A DNA stretch of 64,000 nucleotides from positions 46,414 through 110,413 of the forward strand of contig NZ_BKZR01000004.1 of assembly GCF_008974225.1 (NCBI RefSeq), given 5' to 3'. The notes under the pieces are model-generated. The model had not been told where the DNA came from. It searched no databases and saw only the letters and a program-made list of their open reading frames with translations. Position numbers and translations under genes: made by a program. Shown here one piece after another: positions 14,508-23,335 of the stretch (position 1 is the first letter of the stretch; every line of letters begins with the position of its first letter). This stretch comes from Weizmannia acidilactici. Lineage in GTDB: Bacteria > Bacillota > Bacilli > Bacillales > Bacillaceae_C.

Positions 14508-15739
14508 TTATAATGCCCCCCTATCTTTTTGGCGCGTTCCAAAGCCTGGCCGGCATCGAGCAGCGACACCGCCCAGATGATCGACGCGGCCCCGTACTTC
14601 TGCTTGATGCGGTCCATCGTATAGCCGATTTTTCTTTGCGCCTCTTTGTTTTCAAACAATTCCAGCTGCCGGGTCTTGTCGCTGCACAGGCGCGACAGCT
14701 GCACGCTGATACGGCGCACCGGTTTCCCGTTCCAAAATTCGAGAAACAGCCGGCATGCCGCCCGGTAGACGTCCATCGTCCCGTTTGTCGGCGTCATGAG
14801 GGCCGTCTGGCGGTGGAACCCCGTCGGATGCGTATAGTCCGCCCCCTGGCAGCCGACCGAAACGCACCCCCCCATCACGCCTGATATCCGCGCCCTTGAA
14901 CAAACTTCTTCGCTCAGTTCAAGAAGAATCACTTTAATTTCGCGCTCGAAACTCGCGTAATCGCGCGGCAGTGTCATCGCGTGCCCGATCGCCTTCTGCC
15001 CGTCATGCGATTCCCTTGAAACAGGCGAATAATCAATGCCGTTTGCCGTCTCCCACAGCACCTGCCCGTTTATGCCCCATCTTTTCTTTAAAACGGGCAG
15101 CGGGAAGCGGGCAAGCGCGCCAATTGTATAAATGCCGAGCCGCTTTAAATGCCGCTCCATCCGGCTTCCGACGCCGAACATCGCGCCGACCGGCAAAGGC
15201 CATAAATATTCCTCGATATTATGATGATTCAGTTCAAAGATGCCGTTTTTATTTTTTTTTGCAAAATTATCGCATGCCATTTTTGCGAGCACTTTATTCG
15301 GTCCGATCCCGCAACGGGCGTAAACACCGGTTTCATTCATGATATCCCGCTGGATTTTGGCGGCGATTGCATGCGGCTCCCCGAACAGCCGCCTGCTGCC
15401 CGTCACATCCATGAACTGTTCGTCGACCGAATACGGTTCGACCATATCCGTATATCGTTCAAGGATGGCGGTAATTTGCAGAGACACATCCAAATAACGC
15501 TGCATGCGCGGCCGGACGATAACCGCATCAGGGCAGAGCTGCTGCGCTTCCCATAAGCGGAGGGCATTTTTGACGCCGCGTTTTTTCGCAAGCGGGCAGC
15601 CAGCCAGCACCACCCCGGACCGGCGCGCCGGATCGCCCGACACGATCACGGGCTTATCTTTGTATTCCGGATGGTCGGCCTTTTCAATGCTCGCATAAAA
15701 TGACTGCATATCAACAAGAAAAATGACACGCTGGCCCAA
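14504..15739 (-). CDS. yqjW: Y-family DNA polymerase, UvrX/YqjW type
   Basis: Lesion-bypass polymerase of the UmuC/DinB superfamily. The 411-aa protein shows the palm metal motifs FLVDMQSFYASIE and YSVDEQFMDVT, the thumb HhH-like region (GVGSRMERHLKRLGI) and a little-finger domain. Translation starts at TTG 15739 (MGQRVIF) behind GGGGTGG. Two LexA-type boxes flank its promoter, so SOS induction is expected. YqjW rather than DinB is chosen because of the YolD-like partner and synteny; a separate DinB-like gene lies at 21.5 kb. Confidence 0.88.
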   Translation of the reverse strand: MGQRVIFLVDMQSFYASIEKADHPEYKDKPVIVSGDPARRSGVVLAGCPLAKKRGVKNALRLWEAQQLCPDAVIVRPRMQRYLDVSLQITAILERYTDMVEPYSVDEQFMDVTGSRRLFGEPHAIAAKIQRDIMNETGVYARCGIGPNKVLAKMACDNFAKKNKNGIFELNHHNIEEYLWPLPVGAMFGVGSRMERHLKRLGIYTIGALARFPLPVLKKRWGINGQVLWETANGIDYSPVSRESHDGQKAIGHAMTLPRDYASFEREIKVILLELSEEVCSRARISGVMGGCVSVGCQGADYTHPTGFHRQTALMTPTNGTMDVYRAACRLFLEFWNGKPVRRISVQLSRLCSDKTRQLELFENKEAQRKIGYTMDRIKQKYGAASIIWAVSLLDAGQALERAKKIGGHYK

Positions 15740-15782
15740 TTTCCACCCCTTCTTCCCTTACTTAGTTAGCGAGAAAGAATCA

Positions 15783-15831
15783 CGAACCTATGTTCTTATT
15801 CTATACCCTATTATATTCGAATATACGTTCC
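15783..15831 (-). promoter_or_regulatory. SOS promoter with two LexA boxes
   Basis: CGAACCTATGTTCT (15783-15796) and CGAATATACGTTCC (15818-15831) each match 12 of 14 positions of the Bacillus LexA box CGAACRNRYGTTYG. Their centres are 35 bp apart. Between them, on the minus strand, is a perfect TATAAT (15810-15815), with a weak -35 (TGGATA) at 15833-15838. LexA on both boxes would cover the whole core promoter of the polymerase-YolD pair. Confidence 0.75.
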
Positions 15832-15839
15832 CTATCCAA

Positions 15840-16163
15840 TTATTTTTTTGGAAATGCAGCTATTTTTTTCCAGTAAAATTGGTGACCGGAATCCACTTCG
15901 GTATCCGGCTGGGGAAAGGAATCTTCTGCAGGAGTACACCCGTCAGAAAAAATATTTTTCTCAACAAATTTCAGACTTTGAGAAAAGAATGCTGCTTTTC
16001 TCCCCGTTTTTTTGCCCACGCTGATTTCCCGTATGTTTCCGCTGATTCAGCAAACCAAGGCGGGCGACCGTTGTTAACGCCGCTTTCCGTTGGCAGTCAC
16101 GGGCTTCATCACGTGGCAATTCAGTTCGAGGGGAGCCCCTGCCGGCAATTTTCGCAGTCATTA
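15840..16163 (+). other. intergenic stretch without a supported gene
   Basis: Between the SOS promoter and the terminator of the SDR gene. Open frames on both strands lack plausible ribosome-binding sites and recognisable domains. No repeat or RNA structure was recognised. Confidence 0.5.
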
Positions 16164-16196
16164 AAAAATCCACGGGTGCAAATACCTGTGGATTTT
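16164..16196 (-). terminator. terminator of the SDR gene
   Basis: AAATCCAC-GGT / ACC-GTGGATTT stem (11 bp around one mismatch, 7-nt loop), with TTTTTTAA following on the minus strand. Confidence 0.8.
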
Positions 16197-16204
16197 CCTT
16201 CCTA

Positions 16205-16999
16205 TCATTTTTTGAAAAACGCATTCCGCCCGAGCCTTTCCACAAACCCGGGAAAAAGTGCATGAATCATGCTTCCCGCATTCATCCATTGTGGGGCATT
16301 GATTTCGCGTCGGTTTGTAAACATGGCGCCGGCAATTTTTTCCGCCAGCTTTTCAGGATCGAGCATGAACTTTTCAATATTTTTCCGGTATGTCCCCGAT
16401 TTGTCGGCAATGTCAAAAAAGTGGGTCGCAATCGGCCCCGGGTTTACGGCGGTCACATAAACACCGAACCGTGACATTTCCATCCGCAGGCTGTTCGTAA
16501 ACCCGAGCACAGCAAATTTACTTGCGGCATAAACGCTTGATTTCGGCGTCGCCATTTTTGCCGCCTGTGAAGCAATGTTTACGATATGGCCGGCGCGCTT
16601 TTTTTGCATATGCGGCGCAACCGCTTTTGTGCAGGCGATCAGCCCGATGACATTGACGTCGAATATGCCCCTGACATCTTCCATCCGGATGTCCTGGACT
16701 TCGTCAAATACGCCAAACCCGGCATTGTTGACGAGGATATCAATATTTCCGTGCCGGCTGTAAATCGCATCAAATACGGCGGGGATTTTTTCGTGTTCGG
16801 ATACATCGAGCCGGATTGCATCGCAAGCAACAGAATAAGCCGCCTCGATCTCTGCCTTGATTTTTTCAAGCTTTTCAAGGCTGCGGGCAAGCAAAACAAG
16901 ATTGGCCCCGTTTTTTGCGCACGCAAAAGCGATTTTTTCACCAAGCCCGCCGGATGCGCCGGTAATGACAATCGTTTTGTTTCTTATACGTCCGTTCAT
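16205..16999 (-). CDS. yqjQ: short-chain dehydrogenase/reductase (YqjQ-like)
   Basis: A 264-aa classical SDR with unknown substrate. The cofactor motif TGASGGLGEK is at about residues 14-23, NNAG at about 90, and the catalytic Ser-Tyr-Lys triad is in IVNIAS and SSVYAASKF. PGPI-TH follows the active site, typical of NADP-preferring classical SDRs. The start ATG at 16999 (MNGRIRNK) is used because the open frame upstream (to 17203) has no SDR homology and overlaps the divergent proI promoter. B. subtilis has yqjQ near proI too. Confidence 0.85.
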   Translation of the reverse strand: MNGRIRNKTIVITGASGGLGEKIAFACAKNGANLVLLARSLEKLEKIKAEIEAAYSVACDAIRLDVSEHEKIPAVFDAIYSRHGNIDILVNNAGFGVFDEVQDIRMEDVRGIFDVNVIGLIACTKAVAPHMQKKRAGHIVNIASQAAKMATPKSSVYAASKFAVLGFTNSLRMEMSRFGVYVTAVNPGPIATHFFDIADKSGTYRKNIEKFMLDPEKLAEKIAGAMFTNRREINAPQWMNAGSMIHALFPGFVERLGRNAFFKK

Positions 17000-17111
17000 A
17001 TTGCCATCTTCCCCAATTTTTCGTATGTATCTTACAATTGTATCGCATGCCGCCTGGAATGTCACTTTCGGAAAGGCCCCTATTTTCTCTGAAAATTCCA
17101 AGAATATCCTC

Positions 17112-17140
17112 TTGACAATGGTTCCTTTTTTCTTCATAAT
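17112..17140 (+). promoter_or_regulatory. promoter of the proI T-box transcript
   Basis: TTGACA (17112-17117), 17 bp, CATAAT (17135-17140): near-consensus sigma-A promoter, placing the transcript start around 17147, just before the T-box leader. Confidence 0.75.
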
Positions 17141-17149
17141 GAATAATAC

Positions 17150-17391
17150 ATTTTCAATATGCGATCGGCTATGACCGGGACCAGTAAGCCACGCATGATG
17201 CAAGAGAGTGGAGTTCGAGGCTGGAAAACTTCGCCATCCTCTGCTTGGCCGAACCTGCCCTGTGAGCTGTTTGGCAAACCAAACCGGAATAAACCGTTAG
17301 ACTAATGAGATGCGGGAAGCCATTTTCCCGCAAAAAAGGTGGTACCGCGGAACAACGCCCTTTCGTCCTTTAACGGATGAAGGGGCTTTTT
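17150..17391 (+). ncRNA. T-box leader, proline specifier
   Basis: The T-box core AGGTGGTACCGCGG (17336-17350) is intact and is followed by the antiterminator partner and a terminator hairpin (CCCTTTCGTCC / GGATGAAGGGG, 17358-17385) with a T-run. Stem I carries the AG-bulge (AGAGAGTGG) and ends GAACCTGCCCTGTGAGC. The codon in the specifier position reads CCT (17254-17256), a proline codon. Uncharged tRNA-Pro would therefore allow read-through into proI, as known for proline genes in Bacillus. Confidence 0.9.
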
Positions 17392-17411
17392 GCTTGGAAG
17401 GAGGAAAAACG

Positions 17412-18242
17412 ATGAAAGTATCTTTTATCGGCGCCGGATCGATCGCCGAAGCTATGATCGGGGGCATACTGAAAAAAGGCGTTGTCAAATCCGGTGATAT
17501 CAAGGTGCATAACCGTACAAACAAAAAAAGGCTTGCGGCATTGGAACACCGGTACGGCATCCAGGCCGCACCAACATTGGAACAGCTTTTTGACGGCCCG
17601 GATGTTGCCGTTTTGGCTGTAAAACCGAAAGATGTTCCAGGAGTGCTCCGGTCCGTCCAGCCGCTGATCGCACCTGGAACACTCTTTATTTCGGTAGCGG
17701 CCGGGATCACCATCCCGTTTATGGAAAACCAATTGAGCCTGGACATTCCAATTGCACGCGCCATGCCAAATACCTCGGCAAAAGTCGGGCAGTCGGCAAC
17801 CGGGATCGCGTTTAACGCAGCCGCCACTAAAACGGACCGTAGGCGTGCGCTCGAAATTTTTTCGGCGATCGGCCTTACGATGGTTGTGGAAGAAGAGCAG
17901 CTCGATGCGTTGACGGGACTATCTGGCAGCGGACCGGCCTATATTTATTATATCGCCGAAGCGCTTCAGCAATCGGCAGCAGAAATCGGGCTTGAAGCAC
18001 ACGCGGCGAAACACCTCATTATCCAGACGATCATCGGCGCGGCGGAAATGCTAAAAACTTCAAACGAGCCGCCGAAAGCACTCCGGAAAGCCGTCACAAG
18101 CCCGAACGGCACAACGGAAGCAGGCATCCGCATCCTTGATGAGCGGGATGTGAAACAGGCATTTATCGATTGCGTCAAAGCGGCAACAAAGCGTTCAAAA
18201 GAATTGTCCCTTGTCCAAAAAGAAACCCCGGTAGCAGAATAA
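17412..18242 (+). CDS. proI: pyrroline-5-carboxylate reductase
   Basis: Last step of proline synthesis: NAD(P)H-dependent reduction of pyrroline-5-carboxylate. The 276-aa protein starts with a Rossmann motif (FIGAGSIAEAMIGG) and has the family C-terminal signature (LSGSGPAYIYYIAEAL; TSPNGTTEAGI). The start ATG 17412 follows AAGGAGG; the open frame upstream runs through the T-box and is not coding. The T-box context identifies it as a tRNA-Pro-responsive P5C reductase (ProI/YqjO by synteny). Confidence 0.95.
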   Translation: MKVSFIGAGSIAEAMIGGILKKGVVKSGDIKVHNRTNKKRLAALEHRYGIQAAPTLEQLFDGPDVAVLAVKPKDVPGVLRSVQPLIAPGTLFISVAAGITIPFMENQLSLDIPIARAMPNTSAKVGQSATGIAFNAAATKTDRRRALEIFSAIGLTMVVEEEQLDALTGLSGSGPAYIYYIAEALQQSAAEIGLEAHAAKHLIIQTIIGAAEMLKTSNEPPKALRKAVTSPNGTTEAGIRILDERDVKQAFIDCVKAATKRSKELSLVQKETPVAE

Positions 18243-18253
18243 CGTAAAAACAC

Positions 18254-18291
18254 AAAGCGGTGGGCAACCCAAAATGCCCCGCCGCTTTTTT
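18254..18291 (+). terminator. bidirectional terminator between proI and rnz
   Basis: AAGCGGTGGGCA pairs with TGCCCCGCCGCTT (one bulge), with TTTTTT on the plus strand and AAA/T flanks that allow use by the converging rnz gene. Confidence 0.85.
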
Positions 18292-18294
18292 ATA

Positions 18295-19212
18295 TTAGGA
18301 AACAGGCACTTCCATGAAGTCATGCACAAGCAGACTTTCGGGAAATACCGTTTTCGCTTCCTGCTCTAAGACAGGCCAGTCTTCTTTGCCGTACCTTGAG
18401 CTGATATGGGTGAGGAGAAGCTGCTTCGCCCCCGCTTCTTTCGCCGTTTTCGCCGCCTGAAATGTCGTGGAGTGAAAATAATCATGCGCCATTTTTTCAC
18501 TTTCCCGGTTAAATGTCGCTTCATGAATTAGGAGATCGGCATTCTGCGCCAGCCGGACAGCTGCCGGGGACGGCCTTGTATCACCAAGGATAGCGACGAC
18601 CCTCCCCTTTTTCGCCGGGCCGAGATAATCTTTTCCGTTGATCGTGCGGCCGTCATCGAGCGTCACCGTCCGGCCTTCTTTCAGCAGCCGGTACACAGGG
18701 CCGGGGTGGATCCCTTCTTTTTTCAATTTTTCGGCATCAAGGGCGCCCGGCTTGTCTTTTTCCATAATCCGGTAGCCGAAGCTTTCGATCCCGTGGTTTA
18801 AACGGCGCGCCTCAACTGTAAACTGGCCGTCTTCAAACACTGTCCCTTCGCCGATTTCAATAACGGACAAAGGATATTTCACATGCGTTTCGCTCACCCT
18901 CAAGGAGACTTCCACAAAATCCTTGATGCCTTTCGGGCCATATATCACAAGCGGGCTTTCCCCGCCCTGGAACGAACGGCTGCCAAGAAAACCGGGCAGC
19001 CCGAAAATATGGTCGCCGTGCAGATGGGTAATAAAAATTTTCTCGACTTTCCGCGGTTTTAACGTCGTGCGCAAAATTTGGTGCTGCGTTGCTTCCCCGC
19101 AGTCAAAAAGCCAGACCGCATTCCTTTCTTCGAGCAGTTTTAATGCAATTGATGTAACGTTTCTTGCTTTGGCAGGTACGCCTGCACCGGTTCCCAAAAA
19201 TAAAATTTCCAA
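18295..19212 (-). CDS. rnz: ribonuclease Z
   Basis: Zinc endonuclease that matures tRNA 3' ends lacking an encoded CCA. The 305-aa metallo-beta-lactamase-fold protein has the metal motif THLHGDHIFGLPG (about residue 62) and further ligands in SGDT-like ILGDTRPSP, HEATF and the final LLTHIS. The length matches B. subtilis Rnz. The start is taken as TTG 19212 (MEILFLGTGAG), eight bases after AAAGGGGG, which reproduces the family N-terminus; the frame is open to 19248. Divergent from zwf. Confidence 0.93.
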   Translation of the reverse strand: MEILFLGTGAGVPAKARNVTSIALKLLEERNAVWLFDCGEATQHQILRTTLKPRKVEKIFITHLHGDHIFGLPGFLGSRSFQGGESPLVIYGPKGIKDFVEVSLRVSETHVKYPLSVIEIGEGTVFEDGQFTVEARRLNHGIESFGYRIMEKDKPGALDAEKLKKEGIHPGPVYRLLKEGRTVTLDDGRTINGKDYLGPAKKGRVVAILGDTRPSPAAVRLAQNADLLIHEATFNRESEKMAHDYFHSTTFQAAKTAKEAGAKQLLLTHISSRYGKEDWPVLEQEAKTVFPESLLVHDFMEVPVS

Positions 19213-19493
19213 ATGATTTCCCCCTTTACTTGCCATTTCCGGCCACAAATATAAACTATCTTATCATAATTTTAGCGAAAGGAAACATTTGCATATTATT
19301 TGCGTATTTGCCGGCGACAGTCTAGAATAAAGTGATACCGGAAGTTCATCGGTTTTGTGCCAAAAATATGAATAATAGAAGTCATTTTTTTCTCGTTTTT
19401 TCATGAAATGGTTTCAGAATGGCACATTATAACCGTATAATGAAATTAGGTTAGCTCTAATCGTGATTTTTTGAACAAAGAGAGGTATAGAAA

Positions 19494-20993
19494 ATGCAGA
19501 GAACCGAGACACCAAAATCATTGTTTATGCTTTTTGGCGCAACAGGTGATTTGGCGAAACGCAAGCTGTTTCCTTCCTTATATAATTTGTACCGGAAAGG
19601 CAAATTATCGGAGCGTTTCGCGGTGATTGGCACGGCGAGAAGGGGATGGACGGATGAAGTGTTCCGGAACCATGTGAAGGATTCCGTGCTGAGCGCAAAC
19701 AAACATGCCGAGCGGATCGAGGAATTTGCCTCGCATTTTTATTACCAGCCGCATGACGTGACGGATTCCGACTCATACATACAATTAAAACAGCTGGCGG
19801 ATGAGCTGGATGGAAAGTACCAATTGGAAGGCAACCGCATATTCTATTTAGCGATGGCTCCGGAATATTTCGGCACGATTTCCGACCATTTAAAAAGCGA
19901 CGGGCTCACCGATACGAAGGGGTTTAAGCGGCTGGTTATCGAAAAGCCTTTCGGACATAACCTGGAAACGGCAAAAGCGCTGAACAACCAGATCCGCAAG
20001 TCTTTCTCGGAAAGCCAGATTTACCGGATCGACCATTATTTAGGGAAAGCGATGGTGCAAAATATTGAAGTGATCCGGTTTGCGAATGCCCTGTTTGAGC
20101 CGCTTTGGAACAACCGCTATATTTCCAATATCCAAATTACATCAAGTGAAATGCTCGGGGTGGAAGAACGGGCGCGCTATTATGAAACGAGCGGGGCTTT
20201 GCGCGATATGGTGCAGAACCATATGCTACAAATGGTGGCGCTTCTAGCGATGGAACCGCCGATCAGCCTGACGACAAATGAAATCCGCAGTGAAAAAGTG
20301 CGGGTGCTGCGCGCATTGCGGACCATTGAAGGGGAAGATGTACCGGAATATTTTGTGCGCGGGCAGTACGGGCCTGGCAAAATCAACGGCAAAAAGGTTC
20401 CGGGCTACCGGGAAGAGCTGAATGTGGCACCGGACTCCAACACGGAAACGTATGTGGCCGGAAAGCTGATGATCGACAATTTCAGATGGGCGGGCGTGCC
20501 GTTTTACATCCGTACCGGCAAGCGGATGGCCGCGAAATCGACAAAAATTGTGGTGCAGTTTAAAGACATCCCAATGAATTTGTATTACAACACGAACCAT
20601 GATCTGCATCCAAATTTGCTTGTCATCCACATCCAGCCTGAAGAAGGGATCACACTGCATTTAAATGCGAAAAAACCGGGCCAGCATATGGAAACGACCC
20701 CTGTACAGCTGAGCTTTGCCAACAGCAGCAAAAATGGCATCAATACGCCGGAAGCATACGAAAAGCTGATCCATGACTGCCTCCTCGGGGATGCGACGAA
20801 CTTTACCCACTGGGATGAAGTCGCCTTATCGTGGAGCTTTGTCGACAAAATTTCGCAAGTATGGGAAAACAAAGCCATTTCCTTTCCGAATTACGAAGCC
20901 GGCACGATGGGCCCGAAATCTGCCGATGAGCTGCTCGAAAAAGACGGCTTCTTCTGGTGGCCGGTAGAAGACCTTGAAGTCTGCAACTGCTAG
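19494..20993 (+). CDS. zwf: glucose-6-phosphate 1-dehydrogenase
   Basis: First step of the oxidative pentose phosphate pathway, producing 6-phosphogluconolactone and NADPH. The 499-aa protein has the Rossmann signature GATGDLAKRK (about residue 14) and the substrate-site motif RIDHYLGK (about residue 180). The C-terminus is cysteine-ended. The promoter is probably TTTCAG-18 bp-TATAAT about 60 bp upstream. B. subtilis has gndA next to zwf; here a yueI-like gene follows instead and gndA is absent. Confidence 0.95.
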   Translation: MQRTETPKSLFMLFGATGDLAKRKLFPSLYNLYRKGKLSERFAVIGTARRGWTDEVFRNHVKDSVLSANKHAERIEEFASHFYYQPHDVTDSDSYIQLKQLADELDGKYQLEGNRIFYLAMAPEYFGTISDHLKSDGLTDTKGFKRLVIEKPFGHNLETAKALNNQIRKSFSESQIYRIDHYLGKAMVQNIEVIRFANALFEPLWNNRYISNIQITSSEMLGVEERARYYETSGALRDMVQNHMLQMVALLAMEPPISLTTNEIRSEKVRVLRALRTIEGEDVPEYFVRGQYGPGKINGKKVPGYREELNVAPDSNTETYVAGKLMIDNFRWAGVPFYIRTGKRMAAKSTKIVVQFKDIPMNLYYNTNHDLHPNLLVIHIQPEEGITLHLNAKKPGQHMETTPVQLSFANSSKNGINTPEAYEKLIHDCLLGDATNFTHWDEVALSWSFVDKISQVWENKAISFPNYEAGTMGPKSADELLEKDGFFWWPVEDLEVCNC

Positions 20994-21031
20994 AAAAAAA
21001 GCGGAGGCGCTTGCCCCGGCCCTCAAAAATA

Positions 21032-21073
21032 AAAGGAACACGCCGTACATAAATGGATAGCGTGTTCCTTTCT
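21032..21073 (+). terminator. terminator of zwf
   Basis: AAAGGAACACG / CGTGTTCCTTT, an 11-bp perfect stem with an 18-nt loop, then CTTAAAC. Confidence 0.8.
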
Positions 21074-21113
21074 TAAACAAACTATCGGTAACAGAAAATT
21101 GCGGGGTGGAAAC

Positions 21114-21551
21114 ATGGGGAACAGAAAAAATGTGGAAGATTACTTGAAGGAAGGCATTTACGGGGAAAAAGAAACGTTGCCGGAAGAGCGCAAAAAATTT
21201 CTCGGAACCATCCGGGAAAGGATTGTCGCCGCTTTAACAAACGACCAGGTCATGGAAGCGGAAACCTATCCGGAAGTAACCCGGCTTCTCCATGAACATC
21301 CGGACGCAAAACTGCTTTTAAACGGCGCCCTCGATTACAGCTATCTTTCCAAATACATCAAGGAAGCGGACAAAAGCGACATTCCCTTCTCCATTGTCGA
21401 GAAAAAAGGCGTGGAAACCGATATCGGGCTTGTGCTCGCATACGACCATGCCATCAATCAAAAGGAAATTTATATCAAAAAGCAAAAAAAGGAACCCGAA
21501 AAGCCGAAAAAGAATGGCCTCTCTTCGCTTTTCAGTTTTTGGAAAGACTAG
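21114..21551 (+). CDS. yueI: YueI-like protein (DUF1694)
   Basis: A 145-aa cytoplasmic protein of the YueI family, function unknown. The family pattern is visible: an N-terminal VEDYLKEGIYGEKETLP segment, ERKKFLGTIRERI, and a central LLLNGALDYSYLSKYIKEA stretch. The tail is Lys-rich. The start at 21114 (MGNRKNVEDY) sits eight bases from GGGGTGG. Its stop overlaps the converging dinB stop by a few bases. Confidence 0.8.
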   Translation: MGNRKNVEDYLKEGIYGEKETLPEERKKFLGTIRERIVAALTNDQVMEAETYPEVTRLLHEHPDAKLLLNGALDYSYLSKYIKEADKSDIPFSIVEKKGVETDIGLVLAYDHAINQKEIYIKKQKKEPEKPKKNGLSSLFSFWKD

Positions 21552-22765
21552 AGGACAGGAGGATCATGCGGATTCTCCGCTTCTCTTCCGGTTTGGATAA
21601 TATTTTCCCCGAATTTTTCGCGTAGCTGCTCGATCGCCTTATACAGCGGCTCTTTTTTTGCGGCTTCTTCATACGTAAAAAGGCTTAACTGTTCCGCTGC
21701 CGCCCTGCGCTCAACTAAACCGGATCCTGTTATGCCGAGAAGGCGGACCGGGGTATTGTCCCAGTGCCGGATAAAAAGCGCCCGCGCCGTTTCAAAAAGC
21801 GCTTGACCGCTTTCAACAGGACTGCTGCATTTTTTACTTCTTGTCACCGTCTTCCGGTCCCGGTAACGGATCATAACGCTCACATTCGTTGCCGCATAAC
21901 CTTTTTTCTCCATCCTTTCCGCCGTTTCATCCGCCAGTTTTTTCAGGACAGCATTGATGCGGTGCTCGTCATCCAAGTCCTCAGGCAGCGTCTGCATGCG
22001 CCCGATGCTTTTCGTAACATTTACGGATTCCGGATCGACCGGCCTATTGTCTTTGCCATTCGCCCTTTCTTTCAGGCGGATGCCGCGGATGCCGAGCAAT
22101 TGCTTTAGTAATACATCATCCGCATGCGCCAAATCTCCGATCGTAAAAATACCGTGTTTTTCGAGTTTTTCCGCCGTTTTGCCGCCCACACCGTGCATAT
22201 CGATTAAAGGCATCGGCCATAATAAGCGAGGAATATCGCGTTTCCGGAGGACGGTAATGCCCAACGGCTTTTTCATATCCGAAGCCGTCTTTGCCAAAAA
22301 TTTATTTGGGGCGACGCCAATACTTGATGGCAGGTCAAGCTCAGCCAGAATCTCCTGCTGGATCGATTCGGCGATCAAAAGCGGGCTGCCGGGTTCGAAT
22401 TGATCCGTTATATCGACATAGCCTTCATCTATGGATACCGGCTCGACAAGCGGCGAATACCGGCGCAGGATCGCAAACATAGCGGCGGAAGCCTTTTTAT
22501 ACCGCTCAAAATGGGGTGGAATGACCAACAGATCCGGGCACCTTTTTTTCGCTTCCCAAACCGGCATCGTCGTTTTTACGCCGTATTTCCTTGCTTCATA
22601 GCTGCACGTCACAATAATGCCCTTCCGCTCTTTCGGATTGCCGGCAATCGCTACCGGTTTGCCTTTCAATCCGGGGTTTTCCGCCATTTCAACCGAAGCA
22701 AAAAAACTGTTCATATCCACATGCAGAATGACGCGGCCGTTTTTCAGATAAAACTGCTTCATCAT
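21548..22765 (-). CDS. dinB: DNA polymerase IV (DinB/YqjH)
   Basis: Error-prone Y-family polymerase for translesion synthesis. The 405-aa protein carries the palm motifs HVDMNSFFASVE and SIDEGYVDIT, the HhH thumb (MHGVGGKTAEKLEKHGI) and a little-finger domain. The C-terminus (QLSLFTYEE-like LSLF) may be the beta-clamp-binding motif. Its start overlaps the stop of the upstream CheW-like gene in an ATGATG/TGA arrangement, so the two are probably co-translated. No LexA box was noticed upstream of this pair, unlike the yqjW pair at 15.7 kb. Confidence 0.92.
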   Translation of the reverse strand: MMKQFYLKNGRVILHVDMNSFFASVEMAENPGLKGKPVAIAGNPKERKGIIVTCSYEARKYGVKTTMPVWEAKKRCPDLLVIPPHFERYKKASAAMFAILRRYSPLVEPVSIDEGYVDITDQFEPGSPLLIAESIQQEILAELDLPSSIGVAPNKFLAKTASDMKKPLGITVLRKRDIPRLLWPMPLIDMHGVGGKTAEKLEKHGIFTIGDLAHADDVLLKQLLGIRGIRLKERANGKDNRPVDPESVNVTKSIGRMQTLPEDLDDEHRINAVLKKLADETAERMEKKGYAATNVSVMIRYRDRKTVTRSKKCSSPVESGQALFETARALFIRHWDNTPVRLLGITGSGLVERRAAAEQLSLFTYEEAAKKEPLYKAIEQLREKFGENIIQTGREAENPHDPPVL

Positions 22766-23265
22766 CCACCAACTCCGGTGTTTTGTGATTTTGCGGCCGC
22801 TTTTGCCTCTTTCATATAAGCCGCAATTTCTTTTATCCCTTCAAGCGATTCCGTGAACAAATCGGCATCCACCACTGTAATAAGCCGTCCTCCCAGATTT
22901 GCCACGCCCGTAAAATATTTTGTGCGGTCATAACCAACAAGACCGATCTGTTTTTGGTCATTTTCCAGTATTTCCACAATATCATTCGCTTCTTTCACAA
23001 GCAGGCCTATCGGAAGGGCCTGAGTCTGTAGCACAATGATGCGCGCATCCTCTTCATGCACTAGCTGCGTTTGATAGAAAACATGCTCCACATCAATAAT
23101 CGGGACAAGCTCATCCCTTACCCTCATCACACCCCGAACAAATTCCGGCAGTTTCGGGATCGGGTTCACTTTTTGTGCCCTTTCAATGGAGATCACCGAT
23201 TGGATATGAATGCCGTACTCCTCTTCCCTCGATTTAAAAATGATAAATTTATTGAGCGTATTCAT
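22762..23265 (-). CDS. CheW-like adaptor protein
   Basis: A 167-aa stand-alone CheW domain. CheW normally couples chemoreceptors to CheA. The fold is recognised from KFIIFKSREEEYGIHIQSV near the start, the conserved PxxVRGVMRVRDELVPIIDV and the C-terminal GVANLGGRLITVVDADLF. No receiver domain follows, so it is not CheV. No other chemotaxis gene lies in the window, and overlap with dinB is unusual. The start at 23265 (MNTLNKF) was chosen over an open frame to 23370 that would run into the region after the upstream peptidase gene. Confidence 0.85.
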   Translation of the reverse strand: MNTLNKFIIFKSREEEYGIHIQSVISIERAQKVNPIPKLPEFVRGVMRVRDELVPIIDVEHVFYQTQLVHEEDARIIVLQTQALPIGLLVKEANDIVEILENDQKQIGLVGYDRTKYFTGVANLGGRLITVVDADLFTESLEGIKEIAAYMKEAKAAAKSQNTGVGG

Positions 23266-23335
23266 CCGTTTCGTTCCTTTCTTTAAAAGGGGATGCGGGA
23301 GGCCGTTTTCGCGTCCCCCCGTCGCAATGGATCTG

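Noticed and set aside
15723..16265. A 180-codon plus-strand frame between the SOS promoter and the SDR gene.
   Set aside because: It crosses the LexA-controlled promoter, has no ribosome-binding site and shows no recognisable domain.
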